DNA from: Planctomycetota bacterium | GTDB taxonomy: Bacteria > Planctomycetota > JAJSAM01 > JAJVHW01 | Assembly: GCA_024280885.1 (NCBI GenBank) | Contig: JAJRPF010000014.1 | Location: 120,286 to 184,285 of the forward strand | Reading direction: 5' to 3' | DNA length: 64,000 nucleotides | Shown here: one piece after another, positions 8,109 through 16,689 of the stretch | Numbering within the stretch: the stretch's first letter is position 1 | How the letters are laid out: the number at the start of each line of letters is the position of its first letter | Made by a program: the position numbers and the translations under genes | The notes under the pieces: generated by a model | Told to the model about the DNA's origin: nothing | Databases searched by the model: none | The model's input: the letters and a program-made list of their open reading frames with translations, nothing else

Positions 8109-8741
8109 GTGGGCAAGAGCGGCGAGTTCTTCACATTTGATGAAGTGATCAACAAGCTCGACATCGACGAGACCAAGCTGAAGCGGCTTGTCTCCGAGGG
8201 CGAGATCCGGGCCTTCCGCGAAGGCGACGAGATGAAGTTCCGGCGTAGCGACGTCGAGAACCTCGATGTCGTCGGGGCCCACTCCGAAGAGGAAACCGGT
8301 GTGATCGACCTGTCGGCCGGCGCCGACTCGTCGGAGACCCTCACCGACGACCTCATCTTCGACGAGGGCGACGACCTGGACCTCAGCGCTGACGCGGGCA
8401 TGGCGACAGCGGAGATCTCCAGTCAAGACACCCTGGTCGATGAAGAGATCGGCATGAGCACCGAGCCTCTCGGCGTCGATGCCGGTGACATGACCGAGGT
8501 GATCGAGCCCGACGACGATGGCGGCGCGATGCCGCAGCGCACCCGTTCGGCCCGTCCAGACCGTCAGCCCGTCGAAGCTGCATCTGGCAGTGACATCGTC
8601 TGGGCCCTGGTCATGACCGTCACGTCGGTGTTCATGGTGCTAGGCGTGATCGTCGTCCTCGGCATCCGTGACTCGTCGTTCAACGCGCCGCCGAAGGCCG
8701 CGATGTCGATCGCCGACACGTTCGGCAGCCCAGCTAAGTAA
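8109..8741 (+). CDS. Membrane-tethered helix-turn-helix (excisionase-like) protein
   Basis: 210 residues. The N-terminus (~1-50, FFTFDEVINKLDIDETKLKR...GEIRAFREGDEMKFRRSDVE) matches the winged MerR/excisionase-type helix-turn-helix fold used to bind DNA. The middle (~55-150) is long, acidic and low in complexity (many Asp/Glu/Thr/Ser). A single membrane segment (~162-185, WALVMTVTSVFMVLGVIVVLG) is followed by ~25 residues outside. If the N-terminus is cytoplasmic, this is a one-component regulator or a nucleoid/membrane tether. Start GTG 8109 is chosen from the ribosome binding site. The target is unknown. Confidence 0.82.
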   Translation: MGKSGEFFTFDEVINKLDIDETKLKRLVSEGEIRAFREGDEMKFRRSDVENLDVVGAHSEEETGVIDLSAGADSSETLTDDLIFDEGDDLDLSADAGMATAEISSQDTLVDEEIGMSTEPLGVDAGDMTEVIEPDDDGGAMPQRTRSARPDRQPVEAASGSDIVWALVMTVTSVFMVLGVIVVLGIRDSSFNAPPKAAMSIADTFGSPAK

Positions 8742-8783
8742 GGGGTCCGCGAAGTAACGGGCCCGTGAACTAACGGGTTTGAG
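8736..8783. repeat. 16-bp tandem triplication spanning a stop codon
   Basis: Units at 8736-8751 (aagtaaggggtccgcg), 8752-8767 (aagtaacgggcccgtg) and 8768-8783 (aactaacgggtttgag). The TAA stop of the HTH gene (8739-8741) lies in the first unit, so the TAA trinucleotide recurs in each copy. Confidence 0.85.
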
Positions 8784-8795
8784 CTGGCTTCCCAC

Positions 8796-8830
8796 GACGG
8801 GGCTGCACCGCTTGGCGGTGTGGCCCCGTC
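8796..8830 (+). terminator. Hairpin downstream of the HTH gene
   Basis: Arms 8796-8811 (gacggggctgcaccgc) and 8815-8830 pair over 16 positions, two of them G-U, around a ttg loop. No strong T-tract follows. Confidence 0.65.
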
Positions 8831-8869
8831 TCGATTCGATACGCCGTCCTCCGGTAGCCTCTCACTCGT

Positions 8870-10165
8870 ATGTCTTTTGTGACCACTCTGCGTGTCCCTC
8901 AGTTCAGTTCGGGTCTCCGCACAGGTGCGTTCCTCGCCGCACTCATTGCTGGCGGCGTGACGCCGACGATCGCCCTCGCTGAGGACGCCGCGCCGTCTGT
9001 AGCGCCATCCGCTGCAGTCGACGCCGCGGTGCGTCATAACGAGCGTGGTCTGAAGCTCACGAACGAGGGCCGTCACCTCGAGGCGGTCGAGGCGTTCCGG
9101 CGAGCGTACAAGGCTGCGCCCGACGATCTCGTCATCCGGCGCAACCTCGCGCTCGCACGCTCCAACGTAGCGGTGCAATTCCTCGGCAAGGGCGACCTCG
9201 CGAACGCCACACACAACGCCGAAGAGGCCCTGAAACTTGCGCCGGACGACCCGATTGTCGTGCTGAACGTGGCGGCCTGCCGAGACGAGCAGGGCTTTCC
9301 TGCACAGGCCGCCGAGTTCGTGCGCCGGGCGCGGAAGGTCGGAGCCGACGATCCACACGTACGTACCCGGATGGGTGCGGTGCTCTATCGCGAAGGCGAT
9401 CTCGCGGGAGCGATCAACGAGTGGCGCGCCGCGGCGAAATTGGCACCGGGGGATCGGGCTCTTGCTGCGCGCCTGGCGCGCGCGGAGAAGGCGGCGGCTG
9501 CCGAGGCGAGCCTCACGCCCCAGCTCTCGTCACACTTCGAGGTGCTCCACGACGCCGAGAGTGCGGTTCTCGCATCGCTCGTGCTGCGCGAACTCGAGGA
9601 CGCCCACCGCGTTGTCGGAGCCGACATCCAGACGTCGCCGACTGGCCCGGTGAAGGTGGTCCTGCTCTCGTCGGAACAGTTTCGATCGACGACAGGCACG
9701 AATACCTGGGTTGCGGGTCTTTACGACGGCCGCATTCGACTCCCCGTCAAGGACGTGCCGGAGCCGAAGGCTCTCCTCGCTCGCGCCCGCCACGAGTATG
9801 TCCATGCCGCGCTCGCTCCGCTCGGAAAGCGGGCGCCTTCGTGGCTGCACGAGGGCATCGCACAGGTCCACGAGGGGCGCTCGGCTGCCGCGGCAACCGC
9901 ACGCGTGCGACGGGCTAGCGCGATCCCGTTCGCGGATCTCACGAGCAGCTTCGCGAGCACGCGCCAGGAGAGCCGTGCTCGCCTGCAATACGACACCGCT
10001 CTGGCGTTTGTGTCGTGGCTACGCACCGGCGAACGCGGCAGCCAATTCCGACTGGCGATGCAGCGTCTCTTCAACGACTGGACGCGCGAGAAGGCCTTCG
10101 ACGACGCCTACGGCGCGTCGCTGCCGGATCTCTACGACCGTTTTCAGCAAGCGCTGCGGCGCTGA
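8870..10165 (+). CDS. Secreted TPR protein with gluzincin-like metallopeptidase domain
   Basis: 431 residues. A probable signal peptide (~1-37) is followed by TPR-type helical repeats (~48-200; AVRHNERGLKLTNEGRHLEAVEAFRRAYK is typical). A C-terminal peptidase-MA-like domain then carries HEYVH (HExxH, ~307-311) and a downstream Glu in WLHEGIAQ (~322-328), the arrangement of zinc-binding gluzincins. The motif is intact, so it may be a real protease, but many TPR/peptidase-MA proteins have no known substrate. It ends convergently with the RND operon. The ATG at 8870 has no clear Shine-Dalgarno sequence. Confidence 0.85.
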   Translation: MSFVTTLRVPQFSSGLRTGAFLAALIAGGVTPTIALAEDAAPSVAPSAAVDAAVRHNERGLKLTNEGRHLEAVEAFRRAYKAAPDDLVIRRNLALARSNVAVQFLGKGDLANATHNAEEALKLAPDDPIVVLNVAACRDEQGFPAQAAEFVRRARKVGADDPHVRTRMGAVLYREGDLAGAINEWRAAAKLAPGDRALAARLARAEKAAAAEASLTPQLSSHFEVLHDAESAVLASLVLRELEDAHRVVGADIQTSPTGPVKVVLLSSEQFRSTTGTNTWVAGLYDGRIRLPVKDVPEPKALLARARHEYVHAALAPLGKRAPSWLHEGIAQVHEGRSAAAATARVRRASAIPFADLTSSFASTRQESRARLQYDTALAFVSWLRTGERGSQFRLAMQRLFNDWTREKAFDDAYGASLPDLYDRFQQALRR

Positions 10166-10239
10166 CCGCGATCCGCGCTCAGAGGTTGTGAAGATATCCC
10201 CCGTGGATACCGGACGTGTTCGGGTGGGTCGGCTGTCGT

Positions 10240-10285
10240 GGCTGGCAGGAGATGTGACTTTGGCGAGTCTCCGAGCCTGCCAGCC
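10240..10285. terminator. Inverted repeat between convergent genes
   Basis: Ten-base arms ggctggcagg (10240-10249) and cctgccagcc (10276-10285) with a 26-base loop, between the ends of the TPR peptidase gene and the outer-membrane factor gene. Possible bidirectional terminator. Confidence 0.45.
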
Positions 10286-10379
10286 GCGGCAGACGGCCCG
10301 CCCGGGCGCGGTGGAACGCGCGCACACTCGGCCCGGATGTCCACGCTACCGGTGCCTCGGAGGATTTCTTCACAGGCTC

Positions 10380-11912
10380 TCAGTCGGTCGACGCGTCCGC
10401 CGTCGGCACCGCATCGACATCCGGCTCTTGCACTGGATCCGGCAACTCAACGGGTGGTACCGGCTCCGCGGCCGGGGTGGCCTGCCAGCCGCCGCCGAGG
10501 GCGCGGTAGAGGAAGACGATCGACAGCAACTCGTCGCGAACCGAGCGGGCGAAGCTGAGCTCGGCGTCGAAGTAGTCGCGCTCGCTGTCCAGGACCTCAA
10601 GGTAGCTGGTGACCCCACCGCGATATCTGTTCCGCGAGAGCCGCGTCTGATCCTGCAACGTGGCCTCGAAGCGCCCAAGGATGTCCCGCACTTCGCTCGT
10701 CTTCTCGCGGGCGATCAGTGCGTCGGCCACCTCCTGGAACGCGATTTGCACCGTCTGCAGATACGCGAGCGCTGCCTGCCTCTGTTGCGACTCCGTGACC
10801 TCGACGTTGGCGCGCAGGCGACCCGCATTGAAGATCGGCAGCGTGGCCGAGGGCACGATCGACCAAGTCTGCGAGTCGTGCTTGAAGAGGTCACTAAGAT
10901 CGTCGCTGAGGAAGCCGCCGCTACCCGTGAGTCGGATCGACGGGTAGAGCAGTGCTTTCGCGGCGCCAATTCGCGCATTCGCAGCGACCAGGCCTTGCTC
11001 CGCGATCATCACGTCGGGGCGGCGTTCGAGGAGCTCGGACGGGAGTCCCTCCGGGATGTCCTGCCAGCGGGGATCCGCTTGCTCTAACAACGGTAGTCCG
11101 CGCTTCACTGGTCCCGGGTTCGCCCCGATCAACTGTCGAAGCTGGTTCTCGACCTGCACGGCGCGCTGTTCCAGTGCCGGAATGATACCCGCCGCCTGAA
11201 GGACGAGGCCCTCGGCCTGCCGCAATTCGACTTTGTTGGCGATGCCGTGCTCCAGGCGCAGCGAAACGAGCCGCTCGGAGCGTTGGCGCGACTCCACGGT
11301 ACGGCGCGAGATCTGAATCTCGGAGTCGAGCTCCAGCAAGACGTAATACGCCTCGGCCACAGCGGCGACGAGGCTCTGTGCCACGGCGCGGCGCGCAAAT
11401 TCCGTCGCGAGCAACTCGGCGCGCGCTGCCTCCGTCGAGCGTTCGATCCGGCCCCAGAAGTCGATCTCCCAGGCGAGGTCCGCGCCGAGGAATGCCGACT
11501 CCTGATCCTTGTCCACACCGGGCGGCAACGCGACCGGTCCGTTCTTCGACGCGCGCGTGAACTCCCCGCCGCCGACGGCATTGACATCGGGATAGAGGTC
11601 AGCGCGCACGATGGTCAGGAATGCGCGCGCCTCGAGGACGCGTTCCGCAGCGATGCGAACGTCGTAGTTGTTCGTGACAGCCGTCTCGATGAGCGTCTGC
11701 AGCGCTGGGTCGCCGAAGACCTCGCGCCATTCGAGGTCGCCGAGCGCGGACTCGCCTTCGGCTGCTGGGGCGGGCGCGTCGAGTTCCCGAAACGTCCCCG
11801 GAACGTCAAGCTCCGGTCGCTCGTAGTCAGGGCCGAGCCGGGTGCAAGCAGCGGCGAGAAGAGGCAGCGTGACCAATACGAACACGGGCGCGCGGAAGCG
11901 GTGTGGGGTCAT
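10380..11912 (-). CDS. RND efflux outer-membrane lipoprotein (NodT/OprM family)
   Basis: Outer-membrane channel of a tripartite efflux pump, 510 residues, typical length. The signal peptide ends in the lipobox LAAAC (lipidated Cys23). Two TolC/OEP domains follow, with repeats in the ~190-310 region (ELRQAEGLVLQAAGIIPALE...LRQLIGANPG) and PDVMIAEQGLVAANARIGAAKA. The C-terminal ~35 residues are a Pro/Asp/Glu-rich tail beyond the usual end. Its start overlaps the stop of the pump gene by four bases, so the three genes form a tight operon in the order adaptor, pump, channel. Confidence 0.95.
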   Translation of the reverse strand: MTPHRFRAPVFVLVTLPLLAAACTRLGPDYERPELDVPGTFRELDAPAPAAEGESALGDLEWREVFGDPALQTLIETAVTNNYDVRIAAERVLEARAFLTIVRADLYPDVNAVGGGEFTRASKNGPVALPPGVDKDQESAFLGADLAWEIDFWGRIERSTEAARAELLATEFARRAVAQSLVAAVAEAYYVLLELDSEIQISRRTVESRQRSERLVSLRLEHGIANKVELRQAEGLVLQAAGIIPALEQRAVQVENQLRQLIGANPGPVKRGLPLLEQADPRWQDIPEGLPSELLERRPDVMIAEQGLVAANARIGAAKALLYPSIRLTGSGGFLSDDLSDLFKHDSQTWSIVPSATLPIFNAGRLRANVEVTESQQRQAALAYLQTVQIAFQEVADALIAREKTSEVRDILGRFEATLQDQTRLSRNRYRGGVTSYLEVLDSERDYFDAELSFARSVRDELLSIVFLYRALGGGWQATPAAEPVPPVELPDPVQEPDVDAVPTADASTD

Positions 11913-14900
11913 GCTGCGGCCTCCTCCGTCTCTTCGGGTTCCTTCTTGCCGAAGACCTTCTCAACCGCGCCCTGGAAGATGCGGTAGAGCACCGGCGTCA
12001 CGAAGAGGGTCATCACCGTACCCGCGAGCATGCCGCCGAACACCGCCGTGCCAAGTGAGCGCCGCGACGAGGCGGCAGCGCCGGATGCGATCACCAGCGG
12101 GATCACGCCGAGAATGAACGAGAACGCCGTCATCAGGATCGGCCGGAGTCGCGAACCGGCCGCCTCGACCACGGCATCGAGAACCGACTCGCCCTCGTCG
12201 TAGCGTTGCTTCGCGAACTCGACCACGATGATCGCCGTCTTGGCGGCGAGGCCGATGAGCAGGATGAGCCCGATCTGGACGTATACGTCGTTGATGTAGT
12301 CGCGAATGAAGGCCGCGAAGAACGCCCCGAAGATCGCCACCGGCAATCCGACCAGGATGGCGAGTGGGATTACCCAGCTCTCGTAGTTGGCGGCCAGGAA
12401 GAGGAAGACCAGCAGGAAGCCGAGGACGAAGATGACGCTCTGCGCGCCAGCGGCGGCTTTCTCCTGATACGCGATCGTCGTCCACTCGAAGCCCCACCCG
12501 TCGCCGAGCACGTCCGCCGCGACGGCCTCCATCGCCTCGATCGCCTGACCGGAGCTGTACCCGGGCGCCGAGCCGCCGGAGATCTCGCTCACACGGAACA
12601 TATTGTAGCGATGGATCAGGTCCGGTCCGGTGACCGACCCGACCGTGGACATCGTGCGCAGGGGCACCATCGTGCCCGTATCTGCGCGCACGTAGATCTG
12701 GCGCAAGTTGTCCGGGTCCATGCGGAACTCGGGCTCCGCCTGGATCATCACCTTGAACGGACGCCCGAAGAGCGTCAGGTCGTTCACCTGCAGGCCACCC
12801 AGGAAGATCTGGAGGCTCTGGAAGACGTCGGAGATCGACACACCGAGGGTCTTGGCCTTCTCGCGGTCGAGGTCGAAGCTCACCTGTGGGACGTTGGCCC
12901 GAAACGCGCTGCTCAGCCCGATCAGTTCAGGACGCTCGCGCGCAGCGGCGACCATCTCGTCGCCCTTTGCCTGGATCTCCGCTGGCGTCCGGGTTCCGGT
13001 GCGGTCCTGCATCTCGAATTGAAAGCCGCCAGCGTTGCCGAGGCCGGGGATCGGCGAGGGCGAGAACGCCAGTCCGAACGCTTCGGGGTACCCCGCGAAG
13101 AGGGTGCGGGTCTTCGCGATGATCCCGTCCACCTGGAGATCCTCTGTGGGGCGCTCGTCCCAATCTTCCAGTAGCACCACGAAGCTCACGTTATTCGACG
13201 TGTACGCATTCGTCAGGAGGTTGAGACCGCCGAACGTGAGCACGTCCGCGACGCCCGGGATCTTGCCGAGCGCTTCCTCGGCACGGTTCGAGAGCGCCAT
13301 CGTGCGTTCCATCGACGCGCCATCGGGAAGTTGCAGCGTGGCGAAGAGGTAGCCCTGGTCCTCGGCTGGCACGAAGCCGGAGGGCATGGTCTTCAGCAGC
13401 GTGAAGGACCCGAACGAGAGCGCGCCGAGGATGACGAGCCCGACGACGACCGTGCGCACGAGCACGCGCGTGAGCGCGGTGTAGCCGCGCGTCGTGGCCG
13501 CCATGCCCTTGTCGAACCAACGGATGAACCAGCCGATCGGGCCGCGCATCTCGGTACGAGGCCGCAGGAGCAGCCGGCAGAGGGCCGGGGTCAGGCTCAT
13601 CGCGACAATCGTCGAGAGCAGAATCGACGTCGAGATCGTCAGGGCGAATTGTCGGTAGAGCTGGCCGGTGATTCCGCCCATGAACGCGACTGGCACGAAG
13701 ACGGCGCAGAGCACCAGCGACGAAGCGATCAGTACGGAACTGACTTCCTTCATCGTGCGTTCTGTCGCCTCGGTGGGGGAGAGCCCCTGCGCGATGTACA
13801 CCTCGGTGGACTCGACGACGACGATCGCGTCGTCGACGACGGTGCCGATCGCGAGGATGATCCCGAAGAGCGTCAGCATGTTGATGCTGAAACCGAGGAC
13901 CCCGAACGCCGCGAACGTGCCCACCAGTGAGACGGGGATCGCGATGAGCGGGATCAACGTTGCGCGGAAGCTCCCGAGGAAGACGAAGACGACGATCAGC
14001 ACGAGTCCGAGCGCTTCGAAGAACGTCGTCTTCACCTCGTCGATGGACGCTGTGATGAACTTCGTGTTGTCGAATGTGATGTCGTATTCGAGGCCGGGCG
14101 GCATGCGCTCGCCAAGTTCCTCCATCAGCTCCTTCACGCCGTCCGCGGTCGTCAGCGCGTTCGATCCGGGTAACTGGTAGACCATCAGGATCGTCGATGC
14201 CTGACCGTTGAAGCGGCCGTACGACGTATATGACTTACCGGCAAGCTCGGTACGCGCGACATCCTTCACCCGGAGGGTCGAGCCGTCCGGAAGCGTCCGC
14301 AGGACGATGTTCTCGAACTCCTCCTGGGTCTCGAGACGCGTCTTCGCGGAGATCGAGTACTGGAACGCGACCCCCGCCTCGGCGGGCGGCTGCCCGACCG
14401 CGCCGACCGGGAGGAGCACGTTCTGCTCCCTCACGGCGTCTGCGATGTCGCCAGCGGTCAGGCCGAGCTTCGTCAGTTTGTCGGGGCGCACCCAGAGGCG
14501 CATCGCGTAGTCGCGCTGGCCGATCAGATTGGTGCTTCCAACGCCCGACGTGCGCGTGATGGGGTCGACGAGGTTGAGCGACGCGTAGTTCGAGATGAAC
14601 GTCTCGTCGTACGTGCCGTCCGGCGAGTAGAGCGAGATCACGAGCACGAAGTCCGGGGACTTCTTCTCGACCGAGATACCGGCCGCGACCGCCTCGGGCG
14701 GCAGCTTCGACATCGCCTTGTTCACGCGGTTGTTGATGTCCACGTTCGCGAGGTCGAGGTCCTTGCCGACGGCGAAGCTGCACGTCAGGAGGTAACGGCC
14801 ATCGCTACTGCTCTTGGACGTGAAGTAGATCATGTCCTCGGCGCCGTTGACCTCGGTCTCAACGGGAGCGGCGATCGCCTGCTCGACCGTCTCGGCATTC

Positions 14901-15055
14901 GCGCCCGGGTAGTTGATCTCGACCTCGATGGTCGGCGGTGCGATCTGCGGGTAGAGCGCGATCGGGAGCGACATCATCGAGAGCGCACCCGCGAGCAGGA
15001 TCACGATGGAGATGACCATCGCGAAGACCGGCTTCTTGATGAAGTACTGGCCCAC
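11909..15055 (-). CDS. RND multidrug efflux pump inner-membrane protein (AcrB/MexB, HAE1 family)
   Basis: Proton-driven trimeric pump, 1048 residues, the family's standard length. The N-terminus (IKKPVFAMVISIVILLAGAL...LPIALYPQIAPPTIEV) is characteristic. TM4 has the proton-relay Asp pair in GTVVDDAIVVVEST, and TM10 has the partner Lys in GLAAKTAIIVVEFAKQ. Conserved PSGFVPAEDQGY and FGGLQVNDL segments of the porter domain are present. Start GTG 15055 lies two bases after the adaptor stop. The HAE1 class usually exports hydrophobic or amphiphilic drugs; the actual substrate is unknown. No local repressor gene is adjacent. Confidence 0.96.
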   Translation of the reverse strand: MGQYFIKKPVFAMVISIVILLAGALSMMSLPIALYPQIAPPTIEVEINYPGANAETVEQAIAAPVETEVNGAEDMIYFTSKSSSDGRYLLTCSFAVGKDLDLANVDINNRVNKAMSKLPPEAVAAGISVEKKSPDFVLVISLYSPDGTYDETFISNYASLNLVDPITRTSGVGSTNLIGQRDYAMRLWVRPDKLTKLGLTAGDIADAVREQNVLLPVGAVGQPPAEAGVAFQYSISAKTRLETQEEFENIVLRTLPDGSTLRVKDVARTELAGKSYTSYGRFNGQASTILMVYQLPGSNALTTADGVKELMEELGERMPPGLEYDITFDNTKFITASIDEVKTTFFEALGLVLIVVFVFLGSFRATLIPLIAIPVSLVGTFAAFGVLGFSINMLTLFGIILAIGTVVDDAIVVVESTEVYIAQGLSPTEATERTMKEVSSVLIASSLVLCAVFVPVAFMGGITGQLYRQFALTISTSILLSTIVAMSLTPALCRLLLRPRTEMRGPIGWFIRWFDKGMAATTRGYTALTRVLVRTVVVGLVILGALSFGSFTLLKTMPSGFVPAEDQGYLFATLQLPDGASMERTMALSNRAEEALGKIPGVADVLTFGGLNLLTNAYTSNNVSFVVLLEDWDERPTEDLQVDGIIAKTRTLFAGYPEAFGLAFSPSPIPGLGNAGGFQFEMQDRTGTRTPAEIQAKGDEMVAAARERPELIGLSSAFRANVPQVSFDLDREKAKTLGVSISDVFQSLQIFLGGLQVNDLTLFGRPFKVMIQAEPEFRMDPDNLRQIYVRADTGTMVPLRTMSTVGSVTGPDLIHRYNMFRVSEISGGSAPGYSSGQAIEAMEAVAADVLGDGWGFEWTTIAYQEKAAAGAQSVIFVLGFLLVFLFLAANYESWVIPLAILVGLPVAIFGAFFAAFIRDYINDVYVQIGLILLIGLAAKTAIIVVEFAKQRYDEGESVLDAVVEAAGSRLRPILMTAFSFILGVIPLVIASGAAASSRRSLGTAVFGGMLAGTVMTLFVTPVLYRIFQGAVEKVFGKKEPEETEEAAA

Positions 15056-15057
15056 GT

Positions 15058-16494
15058 CTACTTGTCTCCGCCGTCGGACGACTCTTCGTCGGCGGACTTC
15101 TTGCGGTCAGACCCTTCGTTGCGGGGCCGCTCGACCTCGGCAGAGGCCGCCTTCGTCGTGGGCTTGACAATCGACCCGGGCTGCGCCTTCTGCAGGCCTT
15201 CGATGATCACGGTCTCGCCGCCTTCCAGCCCCTTCTCGACGACGAACGAGCCCTCGTGTCGTTCCGATACCTGCACGGTCTTGAGCGCGACTTTGTTGCC
15301 CTCGCCGACGACGAGTACGGACTTGACGCCCTGGCGCTCGGTGATGGCTTTCTGCGGCACCAGCACGGCGCCTTCAAGGGTCCCGATTGTGAGCCGGACG
15401 CGACCGAATTGTCCGGGGCGCAGCGCGCCGTCCGGGTTCGGGAACTGACACACGAGTTGGAGCGTCCCGGTCTCGATGTCGACTGCGCGCTCGCTGGTGA
15501 TGATCACGCCCTCGTGGGCGTACACGCTGTCGTCGGCGAGGAGGAGTGAGACGCCGATCTCCCGGCGCGCGCTCCCCGGCTCCGCCTTTCGCTCGGCGGC
15601 GATACGCGTGAGCTGCAGGAACTCGACCTCGCTGATCGCGAATGTGCACCACATGGGATCGATGAGCGAGACCTCGGCGAGTTGCGTCGCCTCGCCACGT
15701 CCGACGAGGTTGCCGACCGAGACATCGGTGCGCCCGATCAGCCCGTCGATCGGACAGGTGATCGTGCAATAGCTCAGGTCGAGTTCGGCCAGGACGAGCG
15801 CCGCCTTCGCCTTCTCGAGTTGCGCCTCCGCCATCAGGATCCCGACCTCTTCGGAGATGTGCGCGTTCTTGAGTGTGGCCTCCTGGACCTGGATCTCAGC
15901 CGCCGCCACCTCGTTCGCGGCGATGGCGGTATCGAGATCTTGCTGCGGCACGGCATCTTCGGCCGCGAGCGGACGCAGGCGGGCCACGTCCTGCTCCGTC
16001 TTCTTCTGCGACGCCTTGGCCTGCGTGAGCCCAGCCTCGGCGGCGCGGACGCTGACCTGTTCGTTCGCCAGCTTCACGTCAGCCTGCGCCTGCGCCAGTG
16101 TCGCCTTTGCGGCGTTGACCTCGGCGGTGAAGGTGCTCTTGTCGAGTTCGTAGAGCAACTGGCCCTTCTTAACCGGTCGTCCCTCCTCGAAGTGCATGCT
16201 CGCGAGGATCGCCTCGACGCGTGCTTGCACGACGATCGTCTCCTTCGCCTCGGTGCGAGCGACGAAGTCGCGGATGACGGGAACGTCCTCCGTGCGCACC
16301 GTTGCGACGACCACCGAGGCCGGTGGCCGCGCGGGTTGCCTGTTTTTTTCCGCCGCGGCCTCGTCACCGCAACCGGTGAGGAGCGGCAGCACCATCACCA
16401 TCACCAAGGCCAGCGTCAGAGGCAGCGCCCGCGTCAGGGTCCGCCGGGCGCGCTGCTGTGCAACGCCTGTGTTCATCGTGGTTCCGTCGTTCAC
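15058..16494 (-). CDS. RND efflux periplasmic adaptor lipoprotein (AcrA/MexA family)
   Basis: Membrane-fusion protein linking pump and channel. 478 residues from GTG 16494, with lipobox LLTGC (Cys ~42). It has the barrel-sandwich lipoyl halves (IVVQARVEAILASMHFEEGRPVKKGQ and CTITCPIDGLIGRTDVSVGNLV). The alpha-hairpin between them is long (~120-235) and Ala/Glu/Gln-rich, longer than in AcrA. The C-terminal barrel and proximal domains follow, then a charged tail. The tail Lys/Glu/Asp residues are probably disordered. Start choice: GGAGG precedes GTG 16494; ATG 16476 is an in-frame alternative. It is first gene of the operon, divergent from radC. Confidence 0.93.
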   Translation of the reverse strand: MNDGTTMNTGVAQQRARRTLTRALPLTLALVMVMVLPLLTGCGDEAAAEKNRQPARPPASVVVATVRTEDVPVIRDFVARTEAKETIVVQARVEAILASMHFEEGRPVKKGQLLYELDKSTFTAEVNAAKATLAQAQADVKLANEQVSVRAAEAGLTQAKASQKKTEQDVARLRPLAAEDAVPQQDLDTAIAANEVAAAEIQVQEATLKNAHISEEVGILMAEAQLEKAKAALVLAELDLSYCTITCPIDGLIGRTDVSVGNLVGRGEATQLAEVSLIDPMWCTFAISEVEFLQLTRIAAERKAEPGSARREIGVSLLLADDSVYAHEGVIITSERAVDIETGTLQLVCQFPNPDGALRPGQFGRVRLTIGTLEGAVLVPQKAITERQGVKSVLVVGEGNKVALKTVQVSERHEGSFVVEKGLEGGETVIIEGLQKAQPGSIVKPTTKAASAEVERPRNEGSDRKKSADEESSDGGDK

Positions 16495-16503
16495 GCGTTC
16501 AAT

Positions 16504-16508
16504 CCTCC
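16504..16508 (-). promoter_or_regulatory. Ribosome binding site of the adaptor gene
   Basis: GGAGG on the minus strand (cctcc on plus) sits nine bases before GTG 16494. Confidence 0.65.
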
Positions 16509-16655
16509 GGGACGGAAAGCTAGCGCCGGGGTGTCTGCGGCGCGCGCTTAGTTCGTGGCGTCGGTCTCGAAGCGCAGGTCTTTCAGAAGCAGATGTAACC
16601 TTTGGCCCGCTGGTGCGACCTGGGAAGGGGAGGGAGGTAAAACGCAGAACCCCTT

Positions 16656-16689
16656 GGAGACACCATGACCACGGAGACACCATGACCAC
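16656..16689. repeat. 17-bp perfect tandem duplication carrying RBS and ATG of radC
   Basis: Unit ggagacaccatgaccac occurs at 16656-16672 and 16673-16689. Each copy contains GGAG and ATG at proper spacing. The second ATG (16682) is in frame with radC; the first (16665) is not. Confidence 0.92.
16665..16685 (+). promoter_or_regulatory. Six-codon upstream ORF overlapping the radC start
   Basis: From the first duplicated ATG the frame reads MTTETP and stops at TGA 16683-16685, overlapping the radC ATG 16682 as ATGA. This could couple radC translation to an upstream initiation event, or it could simply be a by-product of the duplication. Confidence 0.5.

Noticed and set aside
16196..16681. Upstream extension of the radC frame
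   Set aside because: It lies over the adaptor gene on the other strand and is not RadC-like; GGAG before ATG 16682 fits the family N-terminus.
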